NCBI GenBank assembly: GCA_028288625.1
Contig: JAQBNI010000009.1
Span: forward strand, 1-46,619
Direction: 5' to 3'
Source: Bacteroidota bacterium
Lineage (GTDB): Bacteria > Bacteroidota > Bacteroidia > Chitinophagales > JADIYW01
Length of the DNA: 46,619 nt
The position numbers and the translations under genes are program-made. Numbering within the stretch: position 1 is the first letter of the stretch; the number at the start of each line of letters is the position of its first letter. Positions 32,665 through 40,542 of the stretch are shown here, one piece after another. Under the pieces are notes generated by a model that worked only from the letters and a program-made list of their open reading frames with translations, searched no databases and was not told the DNA's origin.

Positions 32665-33279
32665 TCACAGTTTTTTCAATGCTTCTGCAATTTCTTTTGA
32701 CTGTGGATTGTATGTCAATGCGAGTTTATAATATTTTTTGGCTTCCATGATCTTTCCCTGCCCAACATAAATTGCACCAAGCAATGCATTTGAATCGTAA
32801 TCAAAAGGATAAAGCTGTAACACTTTGCTTACATATTTTTGCGCCTCGTCATAATTTTTCCTGTAGTAGTAAATATATCCAACGCGGTAATTAACGATGG
32901 TGTTATTCGGGTCTATAGTCAATATATCTTTGTAAGTTGCAAGTACATCATCCCAGTTCTGCAGCGCAGCCGTTGGATTTACATAACCAAAGCGGGCTTC
33001 AATACTTTTCGGCTCCAGCGCCATTGCCTTCTTGTAATACATTTGTGATTTCGTGTATTCTTTCTTCAGGTAATTCAACCAGCCCAATCGCAGGTTGATG
33101 GAATAAGAATTGGCATCGTAAACATCTTCCAGTTTCAGAATTGCAGCTAAATATTCTTTGTTGCTTTCACCTAAATAACTGCTGGAAAAAGCGGATAGAA
33201 TTTTGTCGTCTTGTGTTTGTGCTTTTGAGATTAGGGTAATAGTCATAGCTATTACGAGTGCAAATGTTGAGCGTTTCAT
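32665..33279 (-). CDS. Exported TPR protein, last gene of the pqqD-like operon
   Basis: The 204-residue protein has a signal peptide (FALVIAMTITLISKAQT) and about four TPR units (LRLGWLNYLKKEYTKSQMYY, YKKAMALEPKSIEARFGYVN, YRVGYIYYYRKNYDEAQKYV, ALLGAIYVGQGKIMEAKKYY). Its ATG overlaps the stop of the TPR-barrel gene by 4 bp, so translation is coupled. It is probably a periplasmic partner of the barrel protein encoded just upstream. Confidence 0.8.
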   Translation of the reverse strand: MKRSTFALVIAMTITLISKAQTQDDKILSAFSSSYLGESNKEYLAAILKLEDVYDANSYSINLRLGWLNYLKKEYTKSQMYYKKAMALEPKSIEARFGYVNPTAALQNWDDVLATYKDILTIDPNNTIVNYRVGYIYYYRKNYDEAQKYVSKVLQLYPFDYDSNALLGAIYVGQGKIMEAKKYYKLALTYNPQSKEIAEALKKL

Positions 33280-34649
33280 AATTTAAAATTTAATCCTATT
33301 AATAATGTATGTAATTGATAATCCTGGTTGCTAAAGCTGTCCTTTATTCCTTCAAACTGGTACGTAAGATACAAAGTTATTTTTTTGGTGGCATAAAACT
33401 CACCCGTCAGGCTGGCTTTGTATTTAATTTTATCAAGACTGTTGTATAGTTGTGAGCCGTCAAATAGGGCAAGCGGGTAACTGCCTTTGTACATGTACAT
33501 CGCATTAATGCCTACTCTTTTACACAGCAACGCACGGAACCACGGCGTAACAACAGCTGTTTTTACACGTGAGCTGATTACTGCAGTCACATCCGCGCCT
33601 ATCGTTAATCGTCCAAAGTTATAAGACAAGCCCAATCCGAACAATGCTTCATAACGCGTTTCTTTTGTATTCAGTAAATTGTTCACCGGTGCCGGCACAA
33701 CATCGCTGCTGCTGGTTATTGTAGGTCCCACATGGTTATCTATATGAAGCGTATCCGTATGACCATCGATATAATTAGGCGCAATAAAATCAAGAAAGAT
33801 TCCCGCATGCGGAGCAATAGTAAATCCTTGAATTGTTTTTGAAAGTGATGCCTGTATCAATAAAAGATTCTCTTTGTAAGTCCCTTTTTTTAAGACATGG
33901 TGGGAAGACAGTGTATCGCTGAATACAGTTGTGGGTCCGGGATTTTGTGGTGGGCGGCTATGTTGGGTAAAGGCATCGGAAAAATCCATCACTCCTTTGT
34001 AGTGTGCATAATGTAATCCGATATTCAACGTCATATTTTTTTTGAATTTGACCGAAGGTGCTATATAATACTGGTGCTGCATATAATGTCCCCAAACCTG
34101 TTTTTGCGCCTGAAATGTATAAGCATGGTAAAGGCTGAAAACAGAAGAATATTTTTCGTTGACACCCAATTGCATGTATCCCATATGATTTGCAATCTTT
34201 GTGTTGTTGGAGATCTTTACACCACCTTCTACATAAATGGATTCCAACGGTCTTTTTATTTTGTATTTAATTCTCTTTTGTGTTGAATCGGATATTGTCC
34301 GGTACGTATCATCAGCAGCTCTCTCATCATTTGATAACAACTGCGACCAGAACAAATATTCTTTCGCATCATCGCTGCCGGGATCATTCTTCAGCGCCAT
34401 TTTAAAATAGTTTGCAGCTTTGTAATATTGCAGCTTGTTGTAATAAGCAATACCGATCCGCATGTTCAGGTAATAATTATCAAAGCCTGCTTTTTTTGCT
34501 TTTTTTCCGAATTTGATCAGCGGTTTCCACTGGTGATCTAAATATTGACGGTAAGTTGTGGAGTCTGCCTGTTCAAAATCCATTTGTGCAAACAATGGGT
34601 AACCACTACACACGATCATCAAGACAAGGAAGAGTTTTAATTTAAACAT
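33276..34649 (-). CDS. TPR plus beta-barrel outer-membrane protein
   Basis: The 457-residue protein has a signal peptide (LFLVLMIVCSGYPLFAQ). An N-terminal TPR-like helical part (~25-130; YYLNMRIGIAYYNKLQYYKA, ANYFKMALKNDPGSDDAKEY) is followed by a C-terminal region of alternating strands ending in the aromatic/Leu terminal strand LHTLLIGLNFKL (SIYVEGGVKIS, VFSLYHAYTFQAQ, YYIAPSVKFKKNMTLNIGLH, RLTIGADVTAVIS). This suggests a periplasmic TPR domain fused to an outer-membrane barrel, as in some export porins. It overlaps the transporter/peptidase gene by 13 bp and the following TPR gene by 4 bp. Its role in moving a product of this operon across the outer membrane is inference. Confidence 0.75.
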   Translation of the reverse strand: MFKLKLFLVLMIVCSGYPLFAQMDFEQADSTTYRQYLDHQWKPLIKFGKKAKKAGFDNYYLNMRIGIAYYNKLQYYKAANYFKMALKNDPGSDDAKEYLFWSQLLSNDERAADDTYRTISDSTQKRIKYKIKRPLESIYVEGGVKISNNTKIANHMGYMQLGVNEKYSSVFSLYHAYTFQAQKQVWGHYMQHQYYIAPSVKFKKNMTLNIGLHYAHYKGVMDFSDAFTQHSRPPQNPGPTTVFSDTLSSHHVLKKGTYKENLLLIQASLSKTIQGFTIAPHAGIFLDFIAPNYIDGHTDTLHIDNHVGPTITSSSDVVPAPVNNLLNTKETRYEALFGLGLSYNFGRLTIGADVTAVISSRVKTAVVTPWFRALLCKRVGINAMYMYKGSYPLALFDGSQLYNSLDKIKYKASLTGEFYATKKITLYLTYQFEGIKDSFSNQDYQLHTLLIGLNFKL

Positions 34650-36799
34650 ATCGCTGAAATTTTATGGTTTCCTTTTTGAATTTCAATTTCTGATATCTTA
34701 TTATTTTCAATCGTCAGCTTGCTATGTACCTGCTTTGTCATTCTTCCAAAAATACTTCCTTTTGAATCAGACCGGATCACGATCTTTGTCGGGTGATGCG
34801 TATGGTCTACGCCGCCGAATTTCATTTCATATTCGGCTTCGCAATAATGAAAGAACGGGGCTGTAAAATCATGCAGGATCTTTATCAATGGATTAAAAAA
34901 TCCTTCGATCAACATTTTATCTTTCACAAAAATTCCATCGTAATATCCTAAAACTACTTTGTATGCCGATAAATAAAATAGATGGAGGAGTGAATTTTTA
35001 TCGCCGTAAAAATCAGTAAAATAAAATACTGTTCCGTTGTTTACAAAATATGCTGTTGATTTTGTCGTGTGACAATATATATAGGATTGATTATAGATCG
35101 TTGTAAATATTTCCCATTTCACTTCATATTCCTTTTTGTTCTCTGTTACCTTGAAAGTAAAAGTTTTACCCGGAATAAATCCGAATGCTTCCGTAAGTAA
35201 ACGTGTGGAAATAATATTGGAAACGATCTCATCTTTTTTAGGAATATCGAAAGCATGAAACCGGTATTTTTTATCCTGTTTGGTGAGGTAATAGCTTATC
35301 GGATGCAGGATAGTTTTAGAACCGATGAACGGTGTACTTTGCAATTGGAAATGCAAATGCGGTTCCGGCGATCTGCCTGAATTTCCTACAAGAGCGAGCA
35401 CATCGCCCTTCTTTACATAATCACCGGTCTTTACTTTAAAAGTATCTCTCTTCAGGTGAGATAACTTACTATAGAGATATTCGCTGTGTTTTATAATGAT
35501 CGTATTTCCCCAGTTTTCTTCCATGTTTACTTGTCCCACATTGTTTTCATCAATGCCATCTTGAAGCGTATCCACAATACCATCTGCAGGAGCAATCACA
35601 GGTAGATCGTAACAGTAGTAATCTTTTAAAGAAAATCCGGGTAATTTGAAAGTGTTTTTATCGTCATCAACAATATCAAAATCCCATGCGTATTTCCATT
35701 CTTCTTTATGTGTAATATTTCCTTCTTGTCCCTGAGAAATATGCCAGTTGCTCATTACGGGCAATGCAATGTGGTAATACGTTTCAGAACTGAATCTTCC
35801 TAAAGTATTATAATGTTTGTAATGATTTTTTTCCGGAGAATACTGTTGAAGTCTGACGAGCTGCAAGCCAAAAGAACTGCTTCGGGCTGATAAGACCGCA
35901 ATGGTTAAGATCACTACTATATTAAATGGAAGTGAATAAAAAGGAAGGTTTAATATGGTAAAGAATTTATTCAGCGCGCTGATCAGCAGTGCAACGATCG
36001 GCATCGTAAAGAATAAAAGAGAATAGGACTTTTTAGACGGGACGATATAAAATCCTCCCAAAGCAATAGCTGTGAGAATAAAATTAAAGCCGATATATGC
36101 ATAGATCAGCTGCGTAAAATCCCCTTTTAAATAGAAGTAGAAAAAATAGCCGATCAAAAAACCGATAATTGAAAGTGTAAATGCGATCCGTGAATAGATC
36201 AATAAGCCTATGGCTATAATTAAACCTGCGAGGTCGTTATATTGAAATAAGACGGCACCAAGCGATCTGAAATAGAGATATAAAACATCCGCATAAGGAA
36301 GCTTTGCAATGAAATCAGTCACAAATGTCAATGCCTGCGGGTAAAGATAAATGATATTGTTTTTTGGTGCGAGCGTATAAAAACTGCCGCATCCTAATAT
36401 CGTGATCCAGATCGCGATCAAAAACGGCATGCTTAAAAACGGCAATCCTTTTTTTGCAAAGGAAAGAGAAAACCAAACGGTTACAAAAAAAACGAGTATC
36501 GATGCAATTGCGAGTATAATGAAATAATACCCGCTCCACTCATAAAACGTACCTACGGCAATGCCGGTTAAAACAGAATTATATGTATACGATCCATCGC
36601 GGATCATTTCTTTATTAAAATTAAAAAGTGTTGCGATCAGCTGACCGATGAAAACGGCAATCAACCCGCTAACACCGGCTTTAATATCAAATAAGCTGAC
36701 AACGATCAATAAAAAAGCAAAGAGCTTGTTCTTCGAAAAGAAGATCTGTGAATAGCTATTGAAGCAGCCTTCTGCGTATAAGCTTATTTTACTTTTCAA
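34637..36799 (-). CDS. Urea-transporter-like membrane domain fused to an M23 metallopeptidase domain
   Basis: The 720-residue protein starts with ~10 hydrophobic segments (residues ~1-320) with urea-transporter (UT) family features: SYSQIFFSKNKLFAFLLIVV, SGLIAVFIGQLIATLF and GSYTYNSVLTGIAVG, where family members read YN-L-G. Residues ~360-490 form an M23/LytM domain: HKEEWKYAWDFDIV, LPVIAPADGIVDTL, NTIIIKH, VKTGDYVKKGDVLALVGNSG and EPHLHFQLQ, whose H-x-H (~478-480) is a zinc pair. The last ~220 residues are unassigned. The fusion is unusual. It may pair uptake or export of a small polar compound with a peptidase on the same membrane side. It overlaps both neighbours (11 and 13 bp). Confidence 0.82.
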   Translation of the reverse strand: MKSKISLYAEGCFNSYSQIFFSKNKLFAFLLIVVSLFDIKAGVSGLIAVFIGQLIATLFNFNKEMIRDGSYTYNSVLTGIAVGTFYEWSGYYFIILAIASILVFFVTVWFSLSFAKKGLPFLSMPFLIAIWITILGCGSFYTLAPKNNIIYLYPQALTFVTDFIAKLPYADVLYLYFRSLGAVLFQYNDLAGLIIAIGLLIYSRIAFTLSIIGFLIGYFFYFYLKGDFTQLIYAYIGFNFILTAIALGGFYIVPSKKSYSLLFFTMPIVALLISALNKFFTILNLPFYSLPFNIVVILTIAVLSARSSSFGLQLVRLQQYSPEKNHYKHYNTLGRFSSETYYHIALPVMSNWHISQGQEGNITHKEEWKYAWDFDIVDDDKNTFKLPGFSLKDYYCYDLPVIAPADGIVDTLQDGIDENNVGQVNMEENWGNTIIIKHSEYLYSKLSHLKRDTFKVKTGDYVKKGDVLALVGNSGRSPEPHLHFQLQSTPFIGSKTILHPISYYLTKQDKKYRFHAFDIPKKDEIVSNIISTRLLTEAFGFIPGKTFTFKVTENKKEYEVKWEIFTTIYNQSYIYCHTTKSTAYFVNNGTVFYFTDFYGDKNSLLHLFYLSAYKVVLGYYDGIFVKDKMLIEGFFNPLIKILHDFTAPFFHYCEAEYEMKFGGVDHTHHPTKIVIRSDSKGSIFGRMTKQVHSKLTIENNKISEIEIQKGNHKISAICLN

Positions 36800-38171
36800 T
36801 TTCCTGTGTTGAGTTTAGATTGAATGTTTTCAGGTAAGCGGGGAGCACCTCATTGATCTCAATGATGTCCAGCGTTTCTTTTTTCTTGATGACATTCGGT
36901 TTGCCGTTCATATCGATCAGCACTACTGCAGGGCGCATTGCGATGAACTGCATGGATTGCGTAATGTTATAAGCACCGACATGATGGACCACAACATGAT
37001 CTCCAGCTTTCATCGGCGGCAGTGAAATATTTTCGCGTACTACATCTATATTCATGCATAGCGGTCCGTACAACACGCAATCTTCCGTATGTAAGCCGAA
37101 TTCCTGTGCAGGAGAAATTTTATGATCGTACCAGAACGAAGTAAATAAAATATTCACTCCAAAATCCATGATCGTTGCTCTTCTGCCGTCGGATAATCTT
37201 TTATTGGAAATGACAGAGCCCAGTAAAAATCCCGCATCATCCACTAACGCTCTTCCTGTTTCCAAATATAAATAAGGAAGCTCTTCGGTTTCAAATCCTG
37301 CGTTTAGTAAAGCAGAACAAATTGCTTCTGCATATTGACTGATCTCGGGCACCGCATCCGCGCCAAGCTGGTATGTTCCTTTCAAAGTATTTTTTGATGC
37401 AAAGCCGCCGCCCATATCAATATAAGTGATCGTCTTTTTATATCGCTTTTTTATGCTCAGCGCGAGGTCTGCCATTTTTGTTGCAGCAATTCCATACGCG
37501 CCCGGAGAAAGCATGAACGTCCCGATGTGACAATGCAATCCGACTAAATTTAATTTATTTCCTGCGATGATCTTGTTGATCGCGTCCCAGGCTTGTCCGT
37601 TTTCATAATTAAATCCGAAGCGATCCCACATCGGGTAGATACCGGTGTCCATATTCACACGGATGGCTACGCGGGGCTTTGCATTCAACTCTCCCGCGAT
37701 CTCTATCAAACGATATAATTCATCGAGATGATCAATGTGTATAGGAGAATCATTTTTTATTGCGACACGGAGATCATCATCTGTTTTATCAGGACCGTTG
37801 AATAATATTTTATTTCCCGGCACGCCGTTCTTCAAAGCTTTTTCATATTCAAAACGAGAAACCACTTCTCCCCACGATCCTTCCTGGTGAAAAATATTAC
37901 AGATCGCATTGAGGTAATTTGTTTTGTACGACCATGCAAACTGAATTTTCGGATAGCGGGTTTCAAAAATGCGTTTTGCATTTTTATAATTTTCGCGGAT
38001 CTTTCTTTCCGATAAAACAAAGAGCGGAGATCCGAATTCCTTTATCAGCTCACTCACCGCGACACCATCGATATGCGTTGTAGGCGTGTATTCGGTTCGT
38101 GTTCCGAATTTATTCATCAGCCCTGTATTCAGCGGCTTAATGATTGGACGTTCATATTGCTTTTTTTCCAT
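36789..38171 (-). CDS. LysA-like PLP-dependent (fold type III) amino-acid decarboxylase
   Basis: The start is set at the ATG of 38169-38171 (MEKKQYERPII), 10 bp after the ATP-grasp stop; an upstream Met would overlap that gene by 38 bp. The 460-residue protein has the alanine racemase-like barrel and decarboxylase C-domain. It contains the PLP Lys in FAWSYKTNYL, the His in LVGLHCHIGT, the glycine loop DMGGGFASKN, LYLETGRALVDDAG (E-P-G-R position), the active-site Cys in YGPLCMNIDVV (usually GPLC-S-D), and GAYNITQSMQF. It resembles diaminopimelate decarboxylase but is too diverged for a substrate call. Embedded between an ATP-grasp ligase and a transporter/peptidase, it is probably a specialised decarboxylase and not the housekeeping LysA. 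Confidence 0.85.
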   Translation of the reverse strand: MEKKQYERPIIKPLNTGLMNKFGTRTEYTPTTHIDGVAVSELIKEFGSPLFVLSERKIRENYKNAKRIFETRYPKIQFAWSYKTNYLNAICNIFHQEGSWGEVVSRFEYEKALKNGVPGNKILFNGPDKTDDDLRVAIKNDSPIHIDHLDELYRLIEIAGELNAKPRVAIRVNMDTGIYPMWDRFGFNYENGQAWDAINKIIAGNKLNLVGLHCHIGTFMLSPGAYGIAATKMADLALSIKKRYKKTITYIDMGGGFASKNTLKGTYQLGADAVPEISQYAEAICSALLNAGFETEELPYLYLETGRALVDDAGFLLGSVISNKRLSDGRRATIMDFGVNILFTSFWYDHKISPAQEFGLHTEDCVLYGPLCMNIDVVRENISLPPMKAGDHVVVHHVGAYNITQSMQFIAMRPAVVLIDMNGKPNVIKKKETLDIIEINEVLPAYLKTFNLNSTQEIEK

Positions 38172-38181
38172 TCCTTTATTT

Positions 38182-39231
38182 TTATATTTCTCCGATTGTA
38201 GATATTTGTTCGAATTCACTGAGGTTGACGATCATGTCATAAGAATAGCGGATGAACATCTTGCCGACATCATACGTTTCAAACGGCACTACCTTATTTC
38301 CCTTTCCTAAATTTACCAATGCTTCGATTTGATTTTGTCCAGAACCGGCAGTTAAATAACACCATGCAGGGAAACGCGGATTGATTTCTATGAGAAAATA
38401 TTCATCATCCGATGTCTTTATAAATTCCAGTTCAAACGGTCCGCGCCACTTCGTTGCTTTCACCAATTTATGTGTCACATTGATGAGATTATCATCATCA
38501 AGTGTTACACCTGCCCATGCTTTTCCTTTATCTGTAATGTAAAGCTTACGCATCGGCACCGCGCCCAACGTTACACCTTCACCATTGCCGATGCCGCAAA
38601 CGTTTACTTCGGAGCCGTGCACAAATTCCTGTATCAGCACGGGCAATCCCCATTGAGTACTGATCTTATTAAAGTGCTGCATCGCCTGGTCGGTAGTATA
38701 AGCGATCTTTGCATCGTAAAATTTTCCTTTAACGACAAGTGGATAACCGATATCATTTGCAATGGCGGGGATCTCACTCATGTTATAAACCATTTTTGCA
38801 AACGGTACCTTGATGCCATGCTTCTCACCGTATTCAAATAAATTCACTTTATGGCGCGCTTCGAATTGTTCCTGTGTCGGAAGCACCATAGTGATGCCGA
38901 GCTCTTTTTCAAACTGTTCCTGTATCGCGATAAAATTAAAGAGCTCAGCATCGAAATTCGGAAACAGGAAATCAATATTTTCGATGGAATTGATATATTC
39001 GAAACGTTCAAATAAAATGGATTGTCCCGCTGCAGGATACGGCACCTGGTAAGTTTTATCTACAAGATCATGCATGTATATTCCCGGCTCCAGTGATTCG
39101 TACGATAAGCCGATAATTCGAACATCAAAACTTTTTGCATCGCGTAAAGCGCGGATAACTGAAATACCCGGACCCGGGCTATCAACTGCATTTAATCCTG
39201 TTACAGCAATGGTATATTTGGGTTTGCTCAT
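38182..39231 (-). CDS. ATP-grasp ligase (carbamoyl-phosphate-synthase-like)
   Basis: The 349-residue protein opens with a Rossmann-like pre-ATP-grasp domain (YTIAVTGLNAVDSPGPGISV, LRDAKSFDVRIIGLSY). The ATP-grasp fold follows: YPLVVKGKFYDAKIA (ATP Lys), LPVLIQEFVHGSEVNVCGIG, GPFELEFIKTSDDEYFLIEI and then NPRFPAW (Mg ligands E-x-N). Such enzymes form acyl-phosphates and join carboxylates to amines or thiols. The start ATG overlaps the stop of the PqqD-like gene by one base (TAATG), implying equal production of both proteins. A ligation on a peptide or on the small partner protein is the natural hypothesis, but is unproven. Confidence 0.88.
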   Translation of the reverse strand: MSKPKYTIAVTGLNAVDSPGPGISVIRALRDAKSFDVRIIGLSYESLEPGIYMHDLVDKTYQVPYPAAGQSILFERFEYINSIENIDFLFPNFDAELFNFIAIQEQFEKELGITMVLPTQEQFEARHKVNLFEYGEKHGIKVPFAKMVYNMSEIPAIANDIGYPLVVKGKFYDAKIAYTTDQAMQHFNKISTQWGLPVLIQEFVHGSEVNVCGIGNGEGVTLGAVPMRKLYITDKGKAWAGVTLDDDNLINVTHKLVKATKWRGPFELEFIKTSDDEYFLIEINPRFPAWCYLTAGSGQNQIEALVNLGKGNKVVPFETYDVGKMFIRYSYDMIVNLSEFEQISTIGEI

Positions 39232-39470
39232 TATTCTGTGAGTTTATAATTCTTCAGCATATTCTTAAAATCATACAGGTCCTTTTCTACCGTAGAAGCA
39301 TCGATCATATATTCTTCTTCGATGGATTTTGTGATCTCTTCGTCTGTTTTTCCATTTTGCAAAGCCTGGATGATCATTTGTCCGATTGGATTTGCGGAAT
39401 ATGAATCGCCTGTGGAAGGGTTAAATATAAAGCCTGAATCACTTAAGGCTATGTTTTTTCTCATCTTCAT
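39231..39470 (-). CDS. PqqD-like small protein (RRE-fold), first gene of operon
   Basis: The 79-residue protein fits the PqqD family, the winged-helix fold used as a RiPP recognition element. It has an N-terminal strand pair (ALSDSGFIFNPSTGDSYSAN), the helix IGQMIIQALQNGKTDEEIT, and EEEYMIDASTVEKDLYDFKN as the closing helices. In pathways with radical-SAM or ATP-grasp enzymes, PqqD proteins bind the leader of a precursor peptide. No radical SAM gene and no separate precursor peptide is seen here. The protein ends in ...NYKLTE with a C-terminal Glu, so it could itself carry a substrate, as LysW does; this is speculation. It is translated together with the ATP-grasp gene through a TAATG overlap. 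Confidence 0.75.
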   Translation of the reverse strand: MKMRKNIALSDSGFIFNPSTGDSYSANPIGQMIIQALQNGKTDEEITKSIEEEYMIDASTVEKDLYDFKNMLKNYKLTE

Positions 39471-39567
39471 ATCTGTCTGTTTATTTTTTTAAAGGTGGAT
39501 ATGGAATATCGCTCTATTGTATTCTTAATTCAGATGCTACAGCGATATTTCATATTATTTCTTTTGA

Positions 39568-39625
39568 TAAAGTTAACGATAAATAAAAAACAATAGTGTA
39601 TACAATTTCGGCTTGGTTGTGTAAG
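39568..39625 (-). promoter_or_regulatory. Promoter/operator of the pqqD-like operon: 21-bp-spaced direct repeats plus -7 box
   Basis: On the minus strand, CTTACACAA (39625-39617) is followed 21 bp later by TGTATACAC (39604-39596), and 29 bp after that by the -7-like TAACTTTA (39575-39568). The layout matches three other promoters in the window (40437, 41583, 46048). The leader to the ATG would be ~90 nt. Confidence 0.65.
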
Positions 39626-39650
39626 ATTTTGAAAAGAGGATTAAAATATG

Positions 39651-40247
39651 TTAAATGAGATTTTCTAAAGGCACGCGATCCTGCTTAGGCTGTTCTTTAT
39701 ATTGCGAAACGGTGTATCCTGTTGTTTTTTTAAATTGATTGCTGAGGTATTGCACACTGCTGTATCCCAGGGTGAAAGCAATTTCGCTTAAGCTGAATTC
39801 ATTGTTGGTGATCATTTCTTTTGCCTTTTCGATCTTTAGTAAGATGATATATTTTTCAAGTGTCGTATTTGTCACTTTTGAAAATACTTTGCTGATCCTG
39901 TCATATGGCAATTGCACGCGCTCGCTGATGTAGTCGGAATTGCGGATAAGCGAGTTCGTGTTGTTTGCAAAATGTATGAGCTCGATCGCAGCAACTTTAA
40001 TTTTTTCAGTGATCACAATATCGGGATCGCTGACCACAGTAAAACCGAGTTGTGTAAAATGTTTGATAATATCTGCTTCCGAAATTTTACCCGGAGCATA
40101 AGAAAGGATTACTTCTCCTAAAAATATTTTTTTGATATGGACAAATTCAACAGTATTAAAATAAAGCTCTATCAGGCGGATACAGCTTTTAGAGATCATA
40201 TTCTTCAATATGAAATGTCTTTCTATATACTCATCAACAGTATCCAT
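39651..40247 (-). CDS. AraC-family transcriptional regulator
   Basis: The 198-residue protein has a C-terminal AraC/XylS double helix-turn-helix (residues ~95-190): YISERVQLPYDRISKVFSKV (first HTH) and FSLSEIAFTLGYSSVQYLSN with QFKKTTGYTVSQYKE (second HTH, canonical). The N-terminal ~90 residues are not a recognised ligand domain. It lies immediately upstream of the pqqD-like operon in the same direction. AraC proteins bind tandem direct repeats about 21 bp apart next to the -35 region, and such repeats occur at four local promoters, making this the best candidate regulator. A half-site (TTGTGTAAG, 40350-40358) lies ~100 bp upstream of its own start. Confidence 0.88.
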   Translation of the reverse strand: MDTVDEYIERHFILKNMISKSCIRLIELYFNTVEFVHIKKIFLGEVILSYAPGKISEADIIKHFTQLGFTVVSDPDIVITEKIKVAAIELIHFANNTNSLIRNSDYISERVQLPYDRISKVFSKVTNTTLEKYIILLKIEKAKEMITNNEFSLSEIAFTLGYSSVQYLSNQFKKTTGYTVSQYKEQPKQDRVPLENLI

Positions 40248-40436
40248 TCTATACTGAATTCTCTTTAGATTGTCTTTTAAAGATGATATAAGTCTTCTTT
40301 TCAGGCAATTTCATCATAAAAATAAAAGAAACTTTGCAGTGTTATTAACTTGTGTAAGTTATAAAAAATTCTTCAAAGTTTTTGTTCGATTTGCATTTAG
40401 TCAATAATGAATAATATGTTTTTTACTCACCAAAAA

Positions 40437-40493
40437 ATTATACACAATAAAAAGAATGTTACACAAAATTTTAAAAATGATTATGCAAATTTG
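40437..40493 (+). promoter_or_regulatory. Promoter/operator of the LuxR-type gene
   Basis: ATTATACAC (40437-40445) and GTTACACAA (40458-40466) are 21 bp apart. CAAATTTG (40486-40493), one mismatch from TAnnTTTG, lies 28 bp after the second repeat's first base. The sequence aligns along ~60 bp with the promoter at 46048. It places the transcription start near 40499, downstream of the first possible ATG. Confidence 0.7.
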
Positions 40494-40542
40494 AATGTAT
40501 AACGTAACGCAAAGAAAAAAAATTGTAATAACTAAAAAGCAG

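Noticed and set aside
34637-36799. Frameshift or assembly fusion of two separate genes
   Set aside because: The frame runs without interruption through a linker of normal composition, and the gene overlaps both neighbours as expected for an intact operon member.
39231-39650. Separate RiPP precursor peptide gene upstream of the PqqD-like gene
   Set aside because: The region 39471-39650 holds only the promoter/operator and the AraC-type gene's end. No short frame with a plausible leader and core was seen on either strand.
40350-40366. Full operator for autoregulation of the AraC-type gene
   Set aside because: Only one good half-site (TTGTGTAAG) is present. The positions 21 bp away do not match and the -7 position is poor. 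It is kept as a possible half-site only.
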